Source: Arthrobacter crystallopoietes
GTDB taxonomy: Bacteria; Actinomycetota; Actinomycetes; Actinomycetales; Micrococcaceae
NCBI RefSeq assembly: GCF_002849715.1
Contig: NZ_CP018863.1
Coordinates: 744,001 to 808,000, forward strand
DNA length: 64,000 bases
Reading direction: 5' to 3'
Shown here: positions 25,866-33,891 of the stretch, piece by piece
Layout of the letters: every line of letters starts with the position of its first letter
Position numbering within the stretch: the first letter of the stretch is position 1
Translations under genes and position numbers: made by a program
The notes under the pieces: model-generated
The model's input: the letters and a program-made list of their open reading frames with translations, nothing else
Told to the model about the DNA's origin: nothing
The model's database searches: none

Positions 25866-25897
25866 GCTTGACCGGCGGCCGGTCAAGCTCTTAGCGT
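25866..25897 (+). promoter_or_regulatory. Palindrome over the -35 box of the SAM-riboswitch transcript
   Basis: GCTTGACCGG and CCGGTCAAGC (25866-25875 and 25879-25888) are perfect inverted repeats with a 3-nt spacer. The left arm contains TTGACC; TAGCGT follows 18 bp later (25892-25897), which would place the start at about 25904, the riboswitch 5' end. The palindrome may be an operator or the terminator of the preceding gene. Confidence 0.5.
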
Positions 25898-25902
25898 GAT
25901 AG

Positions 25903-26022
25903 CTGAATCATGAGCGCCAACATCAAGCCCTGGCTTGTTGGCCGGCAACCCTCTCGTGCGTAGCGGGGTGCTCCAGGTGATGATTCGGCCGTACCGAAGA
26001 ACAGCGGTTCGGCAAGTACCGC
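25903..26022 (+). promoter_or_regulatory. SAM-IV-type S-adenosylmethionine riboswitch
   Basis: P1 pairs GAATCA (25905-25910) with TGATTC (25981-25986). The P2 arms GCCAACA and TGTTGGC are followed by CCGGCAACCCTC and GCGGGGTGC, the conserved SAM-binding core. A further hairpin after P1 (CCGAA with TTCGG, flanked by GTAC on both sides) is what separates the SAM-IV class from SAM-I. A second element of the same class lies at 61945-62062. The controlled gene is the flavin reductase 64 bp downstream. The mechanism (terminator or start-site masking) is not evident. Confidence 0.87.
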
Positions 26023-26085
26023 GTATCCGCCCCGCGTCTTGAACCCGGGCCAGCGGATCCGCCTGATGGCAAAGGAATGCCCGCG

Positions 26086-26592
26086 ATGCCCCTGACTGAC
26101 GACCTGCAGCCCGACACCCTCCGCAACGCCTTCGGCCGCTTCCCTTCCGGCGTCGCCGCGTTGTGTGCTCTGGTCGATGGCGAGCCGCAGGGAATCGTGG
26201 CTTCTTCCTTCACCGTCGGCGTCTCCATGGACCCACCGCTGGTGATGTTCGCAGTGCAGAACACCTCCCGCACCTGGCCGGTTGTCCGCCAGGCCGGCCG
26301 GATCGGCGTGTCGATCCTCGGTACCGGGCACGACGGCGTCTGCCGCCAGATCGCCTCGAAGACCGGTGACCGCTTCGCCGGCCTGCCCCTGCACTCCACG
26401 GACGAAGGCGCCCTCTTCCTCGAGGATGCCGCGCTGTGGCTGGAGTGCTCCGTGGAGCAGGAAGTCCCAGCCGGCGACCACCACGTGGTGCTACTGCGCG
26501 TCCATGGCCTCTCCACGCACGATGGCGCCCACGAACCGCTGGTCTTCCACGGCTCCGCGTTCCGTCGGCTCGAACAGCCCGCCTACATCTGA
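26086..26592 (+). CDS. Flavin reductase family protein (HpaC/DIM6-like)
   Basis: 168 residues. LRNAFGRFPSGVAALCAL, GIVASSFTVGVSMDPPLVMFAV and a C-terminal FHGSAFRRLE place it in the NADH:FMN oxidoreductase family with a split-barrel fold. It would supply reduced flavin to a monooxygenase. The ATG at 26086 is preferred because AAAGGA is directly adjacent to an earlier ATG at 26077. Control by a SAM riboswitch suggests a role in organosulfur use or methionine supply; this is inference, and no monooxygenase is adjacent. Confidence 0.88.
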   Translation: MPLTDDLQPDTLRNAFGRFPSGVAALCALVDGEPQGIVASSFTVGVSMDPPLVMFAVQNTSRTWPVVRQAGRIGVSILGTGHDGVCRQIASKTGDRFAGLPLHSTDEGALFLEDAALWLECSVEQEVPAGDHHVVLLRVHGLSTHDGAHEPLVFHGSAFRRLEQPAYI

Positions 26593-26680
26593 GGAAACCG
26601 CGGCAAAATAACGACGGCGGCTGCTTCGGTTCAGGGACCGGCCGCGGATCGCACCGAACAGCAGCGTTGCCAGGTCGGGT

Positions 26681-27607
26681 CTAATCGGCGGCGTCGGCGG
26701 ATGGGTCGTCCAGGTTCCCGTCCAGCAGGCTCAGAAGCTTCAGAACCGCCGGGTTGGTATTGTTCTCGTTCCACGCAACTTCGAGGTCCACGCGGTTCAG
26801 CGCTTGGGTACCGTGGGAGCCCTCGATCTCGCGGAACCGTACCCCCGGCGGCGAAAACGCCCGCGTCGACGCCGGAACCAGTGTCACGCCCAAGCCCGCT
26901 TCCACGAAGGCCAACAGTGCCGGGACCTGGCTGGCGTACTGGGTGATCCGGGGCTCCGCGCCTGCGCTGGCAAACAGCCGCAGCACCAGGTCGTGGAAGT
27001 AACGGGCCTCGCTGGTCGAGTACATCATGAGGGGTTCACCGCTCAGGGCCTGCAGCGGCAAGGACTCCCTCTCCTCCAGCAGCGGGCTCTCCGCGGGCAA
27101 GGCAATCACCAGTCGGTCCTGCATCACCGGCCGGTACTTAATGCCCGGCCGGGCAACGATGGGCCGCAGCAGCCCGATGTCTACAGTGCCTTTCACCAGC
27201 CCGTCCATCTGGTCCGTGGAAACCAGTTCGCGCAGCAGCAGGGAGACGCCTGGCTGTTCACTGGCGGAGCGCCTCAGGAGCCGAGGCAGCGCACTCTGGC
27301 CTGCGATGGCGGTGTAGCCAATAGTGACGGCGCCGGCGTCCCCTGTTGCCACGCGCTGGACGTCCAGCTGCGTTTTGATGGACAGGTCAAGGATCTGGCG
27401 GGCGCTGGGCAGCAGCGTCCGTCCCGCAGCCGTCAGCTCGACTCTGCGGCTGGTGCGGTCGAAGAGCTGGGCATGCAGTTCCTTTTCCAATAGCTGGATC
27501 TGCCGGCTCAGCGGCGGCTGCGTCATGTTGAGCCGCTCGGCTGCCGCGCCAAAGTGCAGCTCTTCAGCTACCGCGACAAAGGACTCCAGCTGGATCAGCG
27601 TAAACAT
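26681..27607 (-). CDS. LysR-family regulator of the glucarate genes
   Basis: 308 residues. The N-terminal helix-turn-helix (LIQLESFVAVAEELHFGAAA, then LNMTQPPLSRQIQLLE) is intact; the rest is the two-lobed effector domain. The start is the ATG at 27607 with GGAG upstream. It faces the sugar-acid dehydratase operon, and a T-N11-A box with GTATTG lies right at its start. The same box precedes the dehydrogenase at 37768. It probably responds to a glucarate-pathway intermediate. Confidence 0.9.
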   Translation of the reverse strand: MFTLIQLESFVAVAEELHFGAAAERLNMTQPPLSRQIQLLEKELHAQLFDRTSRRVELTAAGRTLLPSARQILDLSIKTQLDVQRVATGDAGAVTIGYTAIAGQSALPRLLRRSASEQPGVSLLLRELVSTDQMDGLVKGTVDIGLLRPIVARPGIKYRPVMQDRLVIALPAESPLLEERESLPLQALSGEPLMMYSTSEARYFHDLVLRLFASAGAEPRITQYASQVPALLAFVEAGLGVTLVPASTRAFSPPGVRFREIEGSHGTQALNRVDLEVAWNENNTNPAVLKLLSLLDGNLDDPSADAAD

Positions 27608-27659
27608 CAATGCGCTCCTTGTATTGTTCTGTGCCTATTTTAGCTTGGACGCGCATCGA
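27607..27659. promoter_or_regulatory. LysR-type box plus downstream 15-mer, copy 1
   Basis: TCAATGC-N7-GTATTGT (27607-27627) fits the T-N11-A rule for LysR boxes. At 27645-27659 follows TTGGACGCGCATCGA. Box and 15-mer recur with the same 38-bp offset at 37692-37744. It lies between the LysR gene and the dehydratase operon. Binding by the adjacent LysR protein is inferred. Confidence 0.65.
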
Positions 27660-27733
27660 CGAGGGCGCTTATCGTCAGAGGAGTGCAGGCGACAACGAAG
27701 CGCCGGTCCTTTAGCTACCAAGGAGATCAAATA

Positions 27734-28642
27734 ATGCTTGACGGTGTGCTGTTCTTTCCCATTACTCCCTTCGCCAGCGATGATTCCGTGGATCACGGCG
27801 CACTCAAAGAACATCTGGAGCATGGGCTGCAGTTCAAGCCAGGCGGCATATTCGTCGCTTGCGGGACGGGCGAATTCCACGCTCTTTCCCTGGTCGAACT
27901 CTCCGATGTGGTGACCACCGCCGTCGCTACGACCGCGGGCCGCGTGCCGGTCTATGCGGGAGCCGGTGGGGCGCTGGCTCTCGCCAAGGAACAGGTCGGT
28001 CTGGCGGAAGCGGCCGGAGCCGACGGCATCCTGCTCTTCCCTCCTTACCTTGTCAGCAGCCCGCAAGAGGGTCTGGTGGCATACGTCAGGGCCATCGCCG
28101 GGGCGACTTCGCTGCCCGTCATCGTCTATCACCGTGCCAACGCCCGTTTCACGGAGGCCTCCGCCGTGGAGATTGCCCGTATCCAAAATGTGGCCGGGCT
28201 GAAGGACGGCGCCGGAGATCTGGACTTGATGGCGCGTATTGTCCGCGCCGTCAAAGACGAGCTGGCGGGAACAGGCAAGGACTTCCAGTTCTTCAACGGC
28301 CTGCCCACAGCCGAGGCATCCCAGCAGGCTTACCGCGCCATCGGCGTGACGCTGTACTCCTCCGCAACGTTCGCTTTTGCACCTGAACTCTCGGTCGCCT
28401 TCTACCAAGCGCTCGAAGCCGGCGACGAAGAGCGCCTCGGCCAGCTGAGCCGCGAATTCTTCCATCCGCTGGTACGGCTGCGCGATTCGGTGCCGGGTTA
28501 CGCCGTCGCCCTGGTCAAGGCCGGCGCCGAACTCGGCGGAATCCAGAGCGGGCATGTCCGGCCGCCCCTGACGGACGCCTCGGAACAGGACCGCGAAGAG
28601 CTCAAGCGTCTGCTGGCCGCTGCCCGCGCCCTGCTCGGCTGA
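27734..28642 (+). CDS. 5-dehydro-4-deoxyglucarate dehydratase
   Basis: 302 residues of the DHDPS/N-acetylneuraminate lyase family. It makes 2,5-dioxopentanoate (alpha-ketoglutarate semialdehyde), with loss of CO2 and water, from 5-dehydro-4-deoxy-D-glucarate. LFFPITPFASDDSVD, FVACGTGEFHALS, the catalytic Tyr in VIVYHRANA and the Schiff-base Lys in VAGLKDGAGDL are seen. The ATG at 27734 follows AAGGAG. The gene product feeds on the output of the glucarate dehydratase encoded next to it, 11 bp downstream. Confidence 0.93.
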   Translation: MLDGVLFFPITPFASDDSVDHGALKEHLEHGLQFKPGGIFVACGTGEFHALSLVELSDVVTTAVATTAGRVPVYAGAGGALALAKEQVGLAEAAGADGILLFPPYLVSSPQEGLVAYVRAIAGATSLPVIVYHRANARFTEASAVEIARIQNVAGLKDGAGDLDLMARIVRAVKDELAGTGKDFQFFNGLPTAEASQQAYRAIGVTLYSSATFAFAPELSVAFYQALEAGDEERLGQLSREFFHPLVRLRDSVPGYAVALVKAGAELGGIQSGHVRPPLTDASEQDREELKRLLAAARALLG

Positions 28643-28653
28643 GGGGCCGAACC

Positions 28654-29967
28654 GTGAGCAAATCGATACTGGAACAGGCTCCTGTGCTGGCCAACCTCGG
28701 CCAAGCCGCTATCACCGGCGTAACCATCACTCCCGTCGCCTTCAAGGACCCGCCTCTGCTCAACACCGTGGGCGTTCACGAACCGTTTGCCCTGCGGGCG
28801 ATCGTCGAGGTCCACACGGATGCCGGCGTCAGCGGCGTCGGCGAAACCTACGGCGACGAGGCGCACCTGGCACGGCTACAAGCGGCCGCCCGGTCCCTTC
28901 CCGGCACGGACATCTTCAACATTAACCAGCTGCGGGCAAAAGTTGCCGCAGTGCTGGCCGCAGACACCAGCCAAGGCGGCCACGGGATGAGCGGGATGGT
29001 CACCGGCTCCAGCACCACGGATCGTGTCCTGTCCCCCTTCGACGTCGCGGCCCTGGACATCCAAGGCAAGCTGCTGGGCCGCCCCGTCAGCGACCTGCTC
29101 GGCGGCGCCGTCCGGGAGACCGTCGACTTCAGCGGATACCTGTTCTATAAGTGGGCCGGGCACCCGGACGCCGAGGCGGATTCCTGGGGCGAAGCACTGG
29201 ACCCGCAGGGCATCGTCGAGCAGGCCCGCCGGATGGTGCGGGACTACGGATTCACCGCCCTCAAGCTCAAAGGCGGCGTGTTCGAGCCCGATCAGGAAAT
29301 CGCCGCCATCAAGGCACTGCGTGCCGAGTTCCCCGGCCTGCCGCTGCGGCTGGACCCGAATGCAGCCTGGACAGTCGAGACGTCCATCCGGGTCGGCCGG
29401 GAGCTCGACGGCGTGCTGGAGTACCTCGAAGATCCTACTACTGGCATCGATGCCATGGCCCAGGTCCGCCGCGCGGTGCCAATGCCATTGGCCACCAACA
29501 TGTGTGTGGTGAGCTTTGCCGATGTCGCGCCTGCGGTAGCGGCCGGAGCCGTGGACGTCATCCTCTCGGACCATCATTTCTGGGGTGGTCTGCGCCGCTC
29601 GCAGGCGCTGGCGGGAATCACCGATACCTTCGGCATGGGGTTGTCCATGCATTCAAACTCGCATCTGGGGATCAGCCTGGCGGCCATGGTCCATCTGGCG
29701 GCCGCTACCCCGAATCTGGACTACGCCTGCGATACGCACTGGCCTTGGAAGGATCCGGAAGAGGATGTCGTCCTTCCAGGTTCGCTGGAGTTCAAGGACG
29801 GCGCCGTCGCGGTTCCAACGCTGCCGGGACTGGGCGTGGAACTGGACCGGGGCCGGCTGGAGAAACTGCACCGCCAGTACCTTGCCTCCGGGCTGCGCAG
29901 CCGCGACGACACCGGTTACATGCAGCGGATCCATACGGCCTACGAACTCAAGTGCCCGCGGTGGTGA
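28654..29967 (+). CDS. gudD: Glucarate dehydratase
   Basis: 437 residues, start GTG, enolase superfamily. It dehydrates D-glucarate (and idarate) to 5-dehydro-4-deoxy-D-glucarate. Key parts: VGVHEPFALRAIVEV, the catalytic KxK in ALKLKGGVFEPDQE (about 205-207), the metal ligand in LRLDPNAAW, and the catalytic His in GLSMHSNSHLG. ATNMCVVSF is the third barrel block. The chain is slightly shorter than the E. coli enzyme but complete. It lies second in the operon. Confidence 0.94.
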   Translation: MSKSILEQAPVLANLGQAAITGVTITPVAFKDPPLLNTVGVHEPFALRAIVEVHTDAGVSGVGETYGDEAHLARLQAAARSLPGTDIFNINQLRAKVAAVLAADTSQGGHGMSGMVTGSSTTDRVLSPFDVAALDIQGKLLGRPVSDLLGGAVRETVDFSGYLFYKWAGHPDAEADSWGEALDPQGIVEQARRMVRDYGFTALKLKGGVFEPDQEIAAIKALRAEFPGLPLRLDPNAAWTVETSIRVGRELDGVLEYLEDPTTGIDAMAQVRRAVPMPLATNMCVVSFADVAPAVAAGAVDVILSDHHFWGGLRRSQALAGITDTFGMGLSMHSNSHLGISLAAMVHLAAATPNLDYACDTHWPWKDPEEDVVLPGSLEFKDGAVAVPTLPGLGVELDRGRLEKLHRQYLASGLRSRDDTGYMQRIHTAYELKCPRW

Positions 29968-29987
29968 CGATCCAGGAAGGCACGGCG

Positions 29988-30980
29988 GTGGAGCGGCCGC
30001 TGAACATCGTTGTCACCGACCCGATCATCAGCCGTTTCGAAACCCAGCTAAAGCACGACGGCGGCGCGCACCATTGGCAGATGGCCGCGGCTTGGGATGC
30101 AGACCGGCAAGGCAAAGCCCTTGCCGACGCGGACGTGGTGGTCTGTTCCGCCCTTCCCGCCGAGCAGGCGTCCGCAGCCTCCCGGCTGCAACTGGTCCAC
30201 GTTACCGGGGCAGGCTTCGACAAAATTGCGGTGGGTTCGCTGGCTCCGTCGGTGATCGTGGCGAACACGTTCCATCATGCCCGCCCCATTGCCGAACACG
30301 TTCTGATGGTCACGTTGATGCTCTCGCGCCGCGTCCTGACGGCGGACCGCGAGCTCCGCGCCGGGAACTGGCAGACCATCGCCACCAGCGCCGACGTGCC
30401 GTTCCACCCGACACTGGATTCCATGGTGCTGGGACTGGTGGGCCTGGGCTCGATCGGCACCGAAGTCGCCCGGCTAGCCCAAGCCATGGGAATGACGGTG
30501 CAGGCCATCCGCAACAATTCGGCCGCCATACTTCCGGAGGATCTGCATCCGGCGTGGGTGGGCGGTCACGACGAACTGCCCAAGCTGCTGGAGACTTCCG
30601 ACGTGGTGGTCGTGACCGTCCCGCTGGACGCAGCCACCCATGGACTGATCGGGGCTGCCGAAATAGCCCGGATGAAGAGCTCAGCCGTCCTGATCAATGT
30701 GGCCCGCGGTCCGGTAGTGGACCAGGCCGCGCTGTACGACGCTCTGGCGGGCAACCGCATCGCGGGAGCCGGGATCGACGTCTGGTGGGGGCCACCCGAG
30801 AAGGGCAACGTCCCGCCGTCGGACTTTGCGTTCGAGGCGCTGCCGAACGTCGTCGTAACGCCGCACTACTCCGGCCATGCGCGCGTCACCTTCGAGCGCC
30901 GGGCTGCCGACATTGTGGCCAACATCGGCAATCTGGCTGCGGGACGGCCGCTGTTCAACATAGTGCGTGCCGCCGATTAG
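29988..30980 (+). CDS. D-2-hydroxyacid dehydrogenase family protein
   Basis: 330 residues from a GTG at 29988, selected because AGGAAGG (29974-29980) precedes it; the frame is open far upstream inside gudD, but that is shadow. The NAD-binding loop is GLVGLGSIGTEVA, the catalytic Arg lies in NVARGPVVDQAAL, and the catalytic His is in PHYSGHARVTFE. It is the third gene of the glucarate operon and probably reduces or oxidises a 2-keto/2-hydroxy acid side product. It resembles the 37768 gene in fold only. Confidence 0.88.
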   Translation: MERPLNIVVTDPIISRFETQLKHDGGAHHWQMAAAWDADRQGKALADADVVVCSALPAEQASAASRLQLVHVTGAGFDKIAVGSLAPSVIVANTFHHARPIAEHVLMVTLMLSRRVLTADRELRAGNWQTIATSADVPFHPTLDSMVLGLVGLGSIGTEVARLAQAMGMTVQAIRNNSAAILPEDLHPAWVGGHDELPKLLETSDVVVVTVPLDAATHGLIGAAEIARMKSSAVLINVARGPVVDQAALYDALAGNRIAGAGIDVWWGPPEKGNVPPSDFAFEALPNVVVTPHYSGHARVTFERRAADIVANIGNLAAGRPLFNIVRAAD

Positions 30981-30991
30981 AACGACGACGG

Positions 30992-31047
30992 CGAAGGAGA
31001 GGCCTGGTTTCCGGCGGTTGCTTGCCGGAAACCAGGCCTCTCCTTCG
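30992..31047. terminator. Perfect 24-bp bidirectional terminator
   Basis: Arms 30992-31015 and 31024-31047 are exactly complementary around an 8-nt loop. It lies between the convergent glucarate operon and opp/tauE operon and ends both. The motif AACGACGACGG precedes the stem. Confidence 0.85.
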
Positions 31048-31050
31048 TGA

Positions 31051-31770
31051 TCAGCCCAGCAGCAAGCGGCCCACCAAAAGGACGGCGCCGAATCCCGCTG
31101 CTGAGAGTGCTGCGAGTCGCAGGCGGCGGCGGTCCAGGAAACGGTTGGTGTAGCGGGAGACGACATATCCGGCGAGTGCGGCGGGGACCATCCAGGCCGT
31201 CAGGATAAGGACTTCGGAGGTCACTTGACCAGCCGCTGCAAGTGCCACCAGTGAAACCGCTGAGCCGACCATGAAGAAGGCGCTCATGGTGCCGCGCAGC
31301 CGTGCGCCCTGCTGTCCTTGCCACACCAGGGCCATGGGAGCCCCGCCGATGGACGTCGAAGTCCCCATGACGCCGGAGGCAGCCCCCGCCGCGATCAAAT
31401 TTGCCCTGCCCGGGAAGGGTGACCAGCCGAAGAAGGCCAGCACCACCCCTAGCAGAACGGCTGCGGCGACCAGCCAGGCCAGTCCCTCGCCGGGGAGGAC
31501 CACTACCAGCCAGGCACCGAACAGGCTGCCGGGAATCCTGCCCACCAGCGCCCAGCCGGCCCCCTTGAGATCAAGATGAGCCCGCTCCCGGGCAGTGACC
31601 ATGGTGGTCAGCATCAGGGCCAGGATGATGATGCTGGCGGGTAGGAGAGCGGGGTCGACGAGTGCGATGACGGGTGCGGCGAGCATGCCCATGCCGAAGC
31701 CGATCGAGGACTGCAGGCCGGCTGCAGCGAAGACGGCTACGGCAATCAGGGCATACTCGGCCGGGGTCAC
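31051..31770 (-). CDS. TauE/SafE-family permease encoded at the end of the opp operon
   Basis: 239 residues with about eight hydrophobic segments. GLQSSIGFGMGMLAAPVIALVDP is the first repeat signature of the sulfite/sulfonate/anion exporter family; FPGRANLIAAGAASGVMGT and GGAPMALVWQ are the second. The start GTG overlaps the ATPase stop as GTGA (31767-31770), so it is translated with the ABC transporter. The family moves organic acids and sulfur compounds across the membrane; here the cargo may be related to the imported solute or its product. Confidence 0.88.
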   Translation of the reverse strand: MTPAEYALIAVAVFAAAGLQSSIGFGMGMLAAPVIALVDPALLPASIIILALMLTTMVTARERAHLDLKGAGWALVGRIPGSLFGAWLVVVLPGEGLAWLVAAAVLLGVVLAFFGWSPFPGRANLIAAGAASGVMGTSTSIGGAPMALVWQGQQGARLRGTMSAFFMVGSAVSLVALAAAGQVTSEVLILTAWMVPAALAGYVVSRYTNRFLDRRRLRLAALSAAGFGAVLLVGRLLLG

Positions 31771-32813
31771 TGGGCCGGTACCGGGTCCGGGGTGCGGACC
31801 TTGATCGTCTCGAGCGGAAAGTGGCATTCGGCGGCATGCGAGGCGTCTTCGGGGGCGGGGACGGCCGGGGGCAGCTGCTCGGCGCAGATGTCCTGGGCCT
31901 TCCAGCAGCGGGTCCGGAAGCGGCAGCCCGAGGGCGGATCCAGCGGCGAGGGTATTTCGCCCTGCAGGATGATCCGGTTGCGCTCGGTGCCGGTGACATC
32001 CAGTTTGGGGGAAGCAGACATCAGCGCGGCCGTGTACGGGTGGCGGGGGCGGTCGAAGACTTCCTCCGTGGCACCGGTCTCGATGATCCGGCCTAAATAC
32101 ATCACGGCCACCCGGTCCGCGACGTGGCGGACCACGGACAGGTCGTGCGAGATGAACACGTAGGCCACCCCGAGCCGATGCTGCAGGTCGTTCAGGAGGT
32201 TGAGCACCTGGGCCTGGACGGAGAGGTCCAGGGCCGAGACCGGTTCGTCCAGGATGATCACGTCGGGGTTCAGGGCTAGCGCGCGGGCGATGCCGATGCG
32301 CTGGCGCTGGCCGCCGGAGAATTCCTGCGGAGACTTCTTCGCGTCCGAGGGCCGCAGCCCCACCATGTGGAGCAGTTCGCGGACGCGGGCCTCGCGTTCC
32401 CTGGACGTGCGGTAAAGGTCCTTGTGTGCCCGCCACGGCTCGGAAATGATTTCCCCGGCGTTCATGCGGGCGTTCAGGGACGCGAACGGATCCTGGAAGA
32501 CCATCTGCACCCGCCGGCGCCAGGCCAGCAGTTCCTTGCCGCGCATGCCGAAGGGGTCCTGCCCGTCGAAGCGCACGGTCCCGGAATCCGGCCGTTCCAG
32601 CATCATCAGGGTCCGGGCCAGCGTGGACTTGCCGCAGCCGGACTCGCCCACCAGGCCCAGCGTCTCGCCGCGCCCTACCGAGAGGCTGATGCCGTCCAGG
32701 GCACGCAGCCGGCTGTTGCCCGAAGGCCCTTTGGGGACGTGGAAGGTCTTGGTGACGCCCTCGACTTCGAGCAGCGTCCCGCTCCCCTGCGGCCGGGTCA
32801 GTGTTTCAGTCAT
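31767..32813 (-). CDS. oppF: Peptide/solute ABC transporter ATPase (OppF-like)
   Basis: 348 residues. Walker A GESGCGKSTLART, Q-loop VFQDPFASLNARM, signature FSGGQRQRIGIARAL, Walker B VIILDEPVSALD and H-loop FISHDLSVV are intact. The C-terminal oligopeptide-transporter block has a CRFRTRCWKAQDIC cysteine cluster that binds an Fe-S cluster in OppD/F proteins. The ATG at 32813 overlaps the preceding oppD by 8 bp. The substrate is not known: peptides are the family default, but the neighbourhood suggests a sugar-acid derivative. Confidence 0.92.
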   Translation of the reverse strand: MTETLTRPQGSGTLLEVEGVTKTFHVPKGPSGNSRLRALDGISLSVGRGETLGLVGESGCGKSTLARTLMMLERPDSGTVRFDGQDPFGMRGKELLAWRRRVQMVFQDPFASLNARMNAGEIISEPWRAHKDLYRTSREREARVRELLHMVGLRPSDAKKSPQEFSGGQRQRIGIARALALNPDVIILDEPVSALDLSVQAQVLNLLNDLQHRLGVAYVFISHDLSVVRHVADRVAVMYLGRIIETGATEEVFDRPRHPYTAALMSASPKLDVTGTERNRIILQGEIPSPLDPPSGCRFRTRCWKAQDICAEQLPPAVPAPEDASHAAECHFPLETIKVRTPDPVPAQ

Positions 32814-33891
32814 TGTCCAGCTCCTCGCTGAAGTGGCAGGCCGCAGCCCGCACGGTGACAGGCAGTGCCGTGGCTGTGGCAGGCCGGGCGGGATGGCGGC
32901 CCGGGTTCCCGCCGTCGTCCTTGATCGGCAGCAGTTCCGGGCGCCGGGCCCGGCAGATCTCCTGCACCATCGGGCAGCGCGACTGGTAAACGCAGCCGGG
33001 CGGGATGTTGTGCAGTTCGGGCGGGCTGCCGGGAATGGAATTGAGCTCACCGCCGCGTTCGGCGTTGACCGGCACTGATTCCAGCAGGCCCTTGGTGTAG
33101 GGGTGGCGGGGGTTGGAGAAGACATCGGCCACCCGCCCGGTCTCCACCACATTCCCCGCATACATGATCGCCACGGTATCGGCTTCTTCGGCGACAACGG
33201 CCAGGTCGTGGGTAATGAGCACTACCGCCATGTCGCTTTCCTCGCGGAGACTGCGCAGCAGGGCCATGATCTGGGCCTGGACGGTGACGTCCAGGGCCGT
33301 GGTCGGCTCGTCCGCGATCAGCAGCCGCGGGTTCAATGCCACCGCCATCGCGATCAGGATCCGTTGGCGCATGCCGCCGGAGAACTGGTGCGGGTACGCG
33401 TTAACCCGGGACTCCGGCTCCGGGATGCCCACGCGTTTCATCAGTTCGATGGCCTTTTCCTTGGCCTGCTTCGCGGAGAGTTTATGGTGGATCCGGAAGG
33501 CCTCGCCCAGCTGCGTGCCCACCGGATAAACCGGGTTCAGGGCGGTCAACGCGTCCTGGAACACGATGCCCAGCTCCGGTCCGGCGAACTTGCGCCGCTG
33601 CCGCGGACTCAACGCGGCCAGGTCCGTCCCGTTCAGGACGATCTCGCCGCCGGTCACGTCCGCGATCGGATCCAGCAAACCGGCAACGGCCTTGGCCGTC
33701 ATGGACTTGCCGCAGCCGGACTCGCCCAGCAACGCCAGGGTCTCCCCGGCACGGGCCTCAAAACCCACATTGTCCACGGCGCGCACCGTGCCGCGGCCCG
33801 TGCGCAGGTCCACGGTCAGTCCCTCGACTTTCAGCACCGTGGTGCCGGTCTGCCCGGCCGTAGCCGGCGAGTCCTGGGTGAGAGCGCTCAT
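32806..33891 (-). CDS. oppD: Peptide/solute ABC transporter ATPase (OppD-like)
   Basis: 361 residues. Walker A GESGCGKSMTAKA, Q-loop VFQDALTALNPVY, signature FSGGMRQRILIAMA, Walker B LLIADEPTTALD and H-loop LITHDLAVV are present. The C-terminal block includes CVYQSRCPMVQEIC. The ATG at 33891 shares one base with the stop of the frameshifted permease gene (TAATG). It pairs with the oppF product to energise the importer. Confidence 0.92.
   Translation of the reverse strand: MSALTQDSPATAGQTGTTVLKVEGLTVDLRTGRGTVRAVDNVGFEARAGETLALLGESGCGKSMTAKAVAGLLDPIADVTGGEIVLNGTDLAALSPRQRRKFAGPELGIVFQDALTALNPVYPVGTQLGEAFRIHHKLSAKQAKEKAIELMKRVGIPEPESRVNAYPHQFSGGMRQRILIAMAVALNPRLLIADEPTTALDVTVQAQIMALLRSLREESDMAVVLITHDLAVVAEEADTVAIMYAGNVVETGRVADVFSNPRHPYTKGLLESVPVNAERGGELNSIPGSPPELHNIPPGCVYQSRCPMVQEICRARRPELLPIKDDGGNPGRHPARPATATALPVTVRAAACHFSEELDND

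Noticed and set aside
26077..26085. ATG at 26077 as the flavin reductase start
   Set aside because: The ribosome site AAAGGA abuts it with no spacing; the ATG at 26086 has the right distance.
29151..29987. Long 5' extension of the dehydrogenase frame into gudD
   Set aside because: The extension overlaps conserved gudD coding sequence in another frame. The GTG at 29988 with AGGAAGG is a good start.
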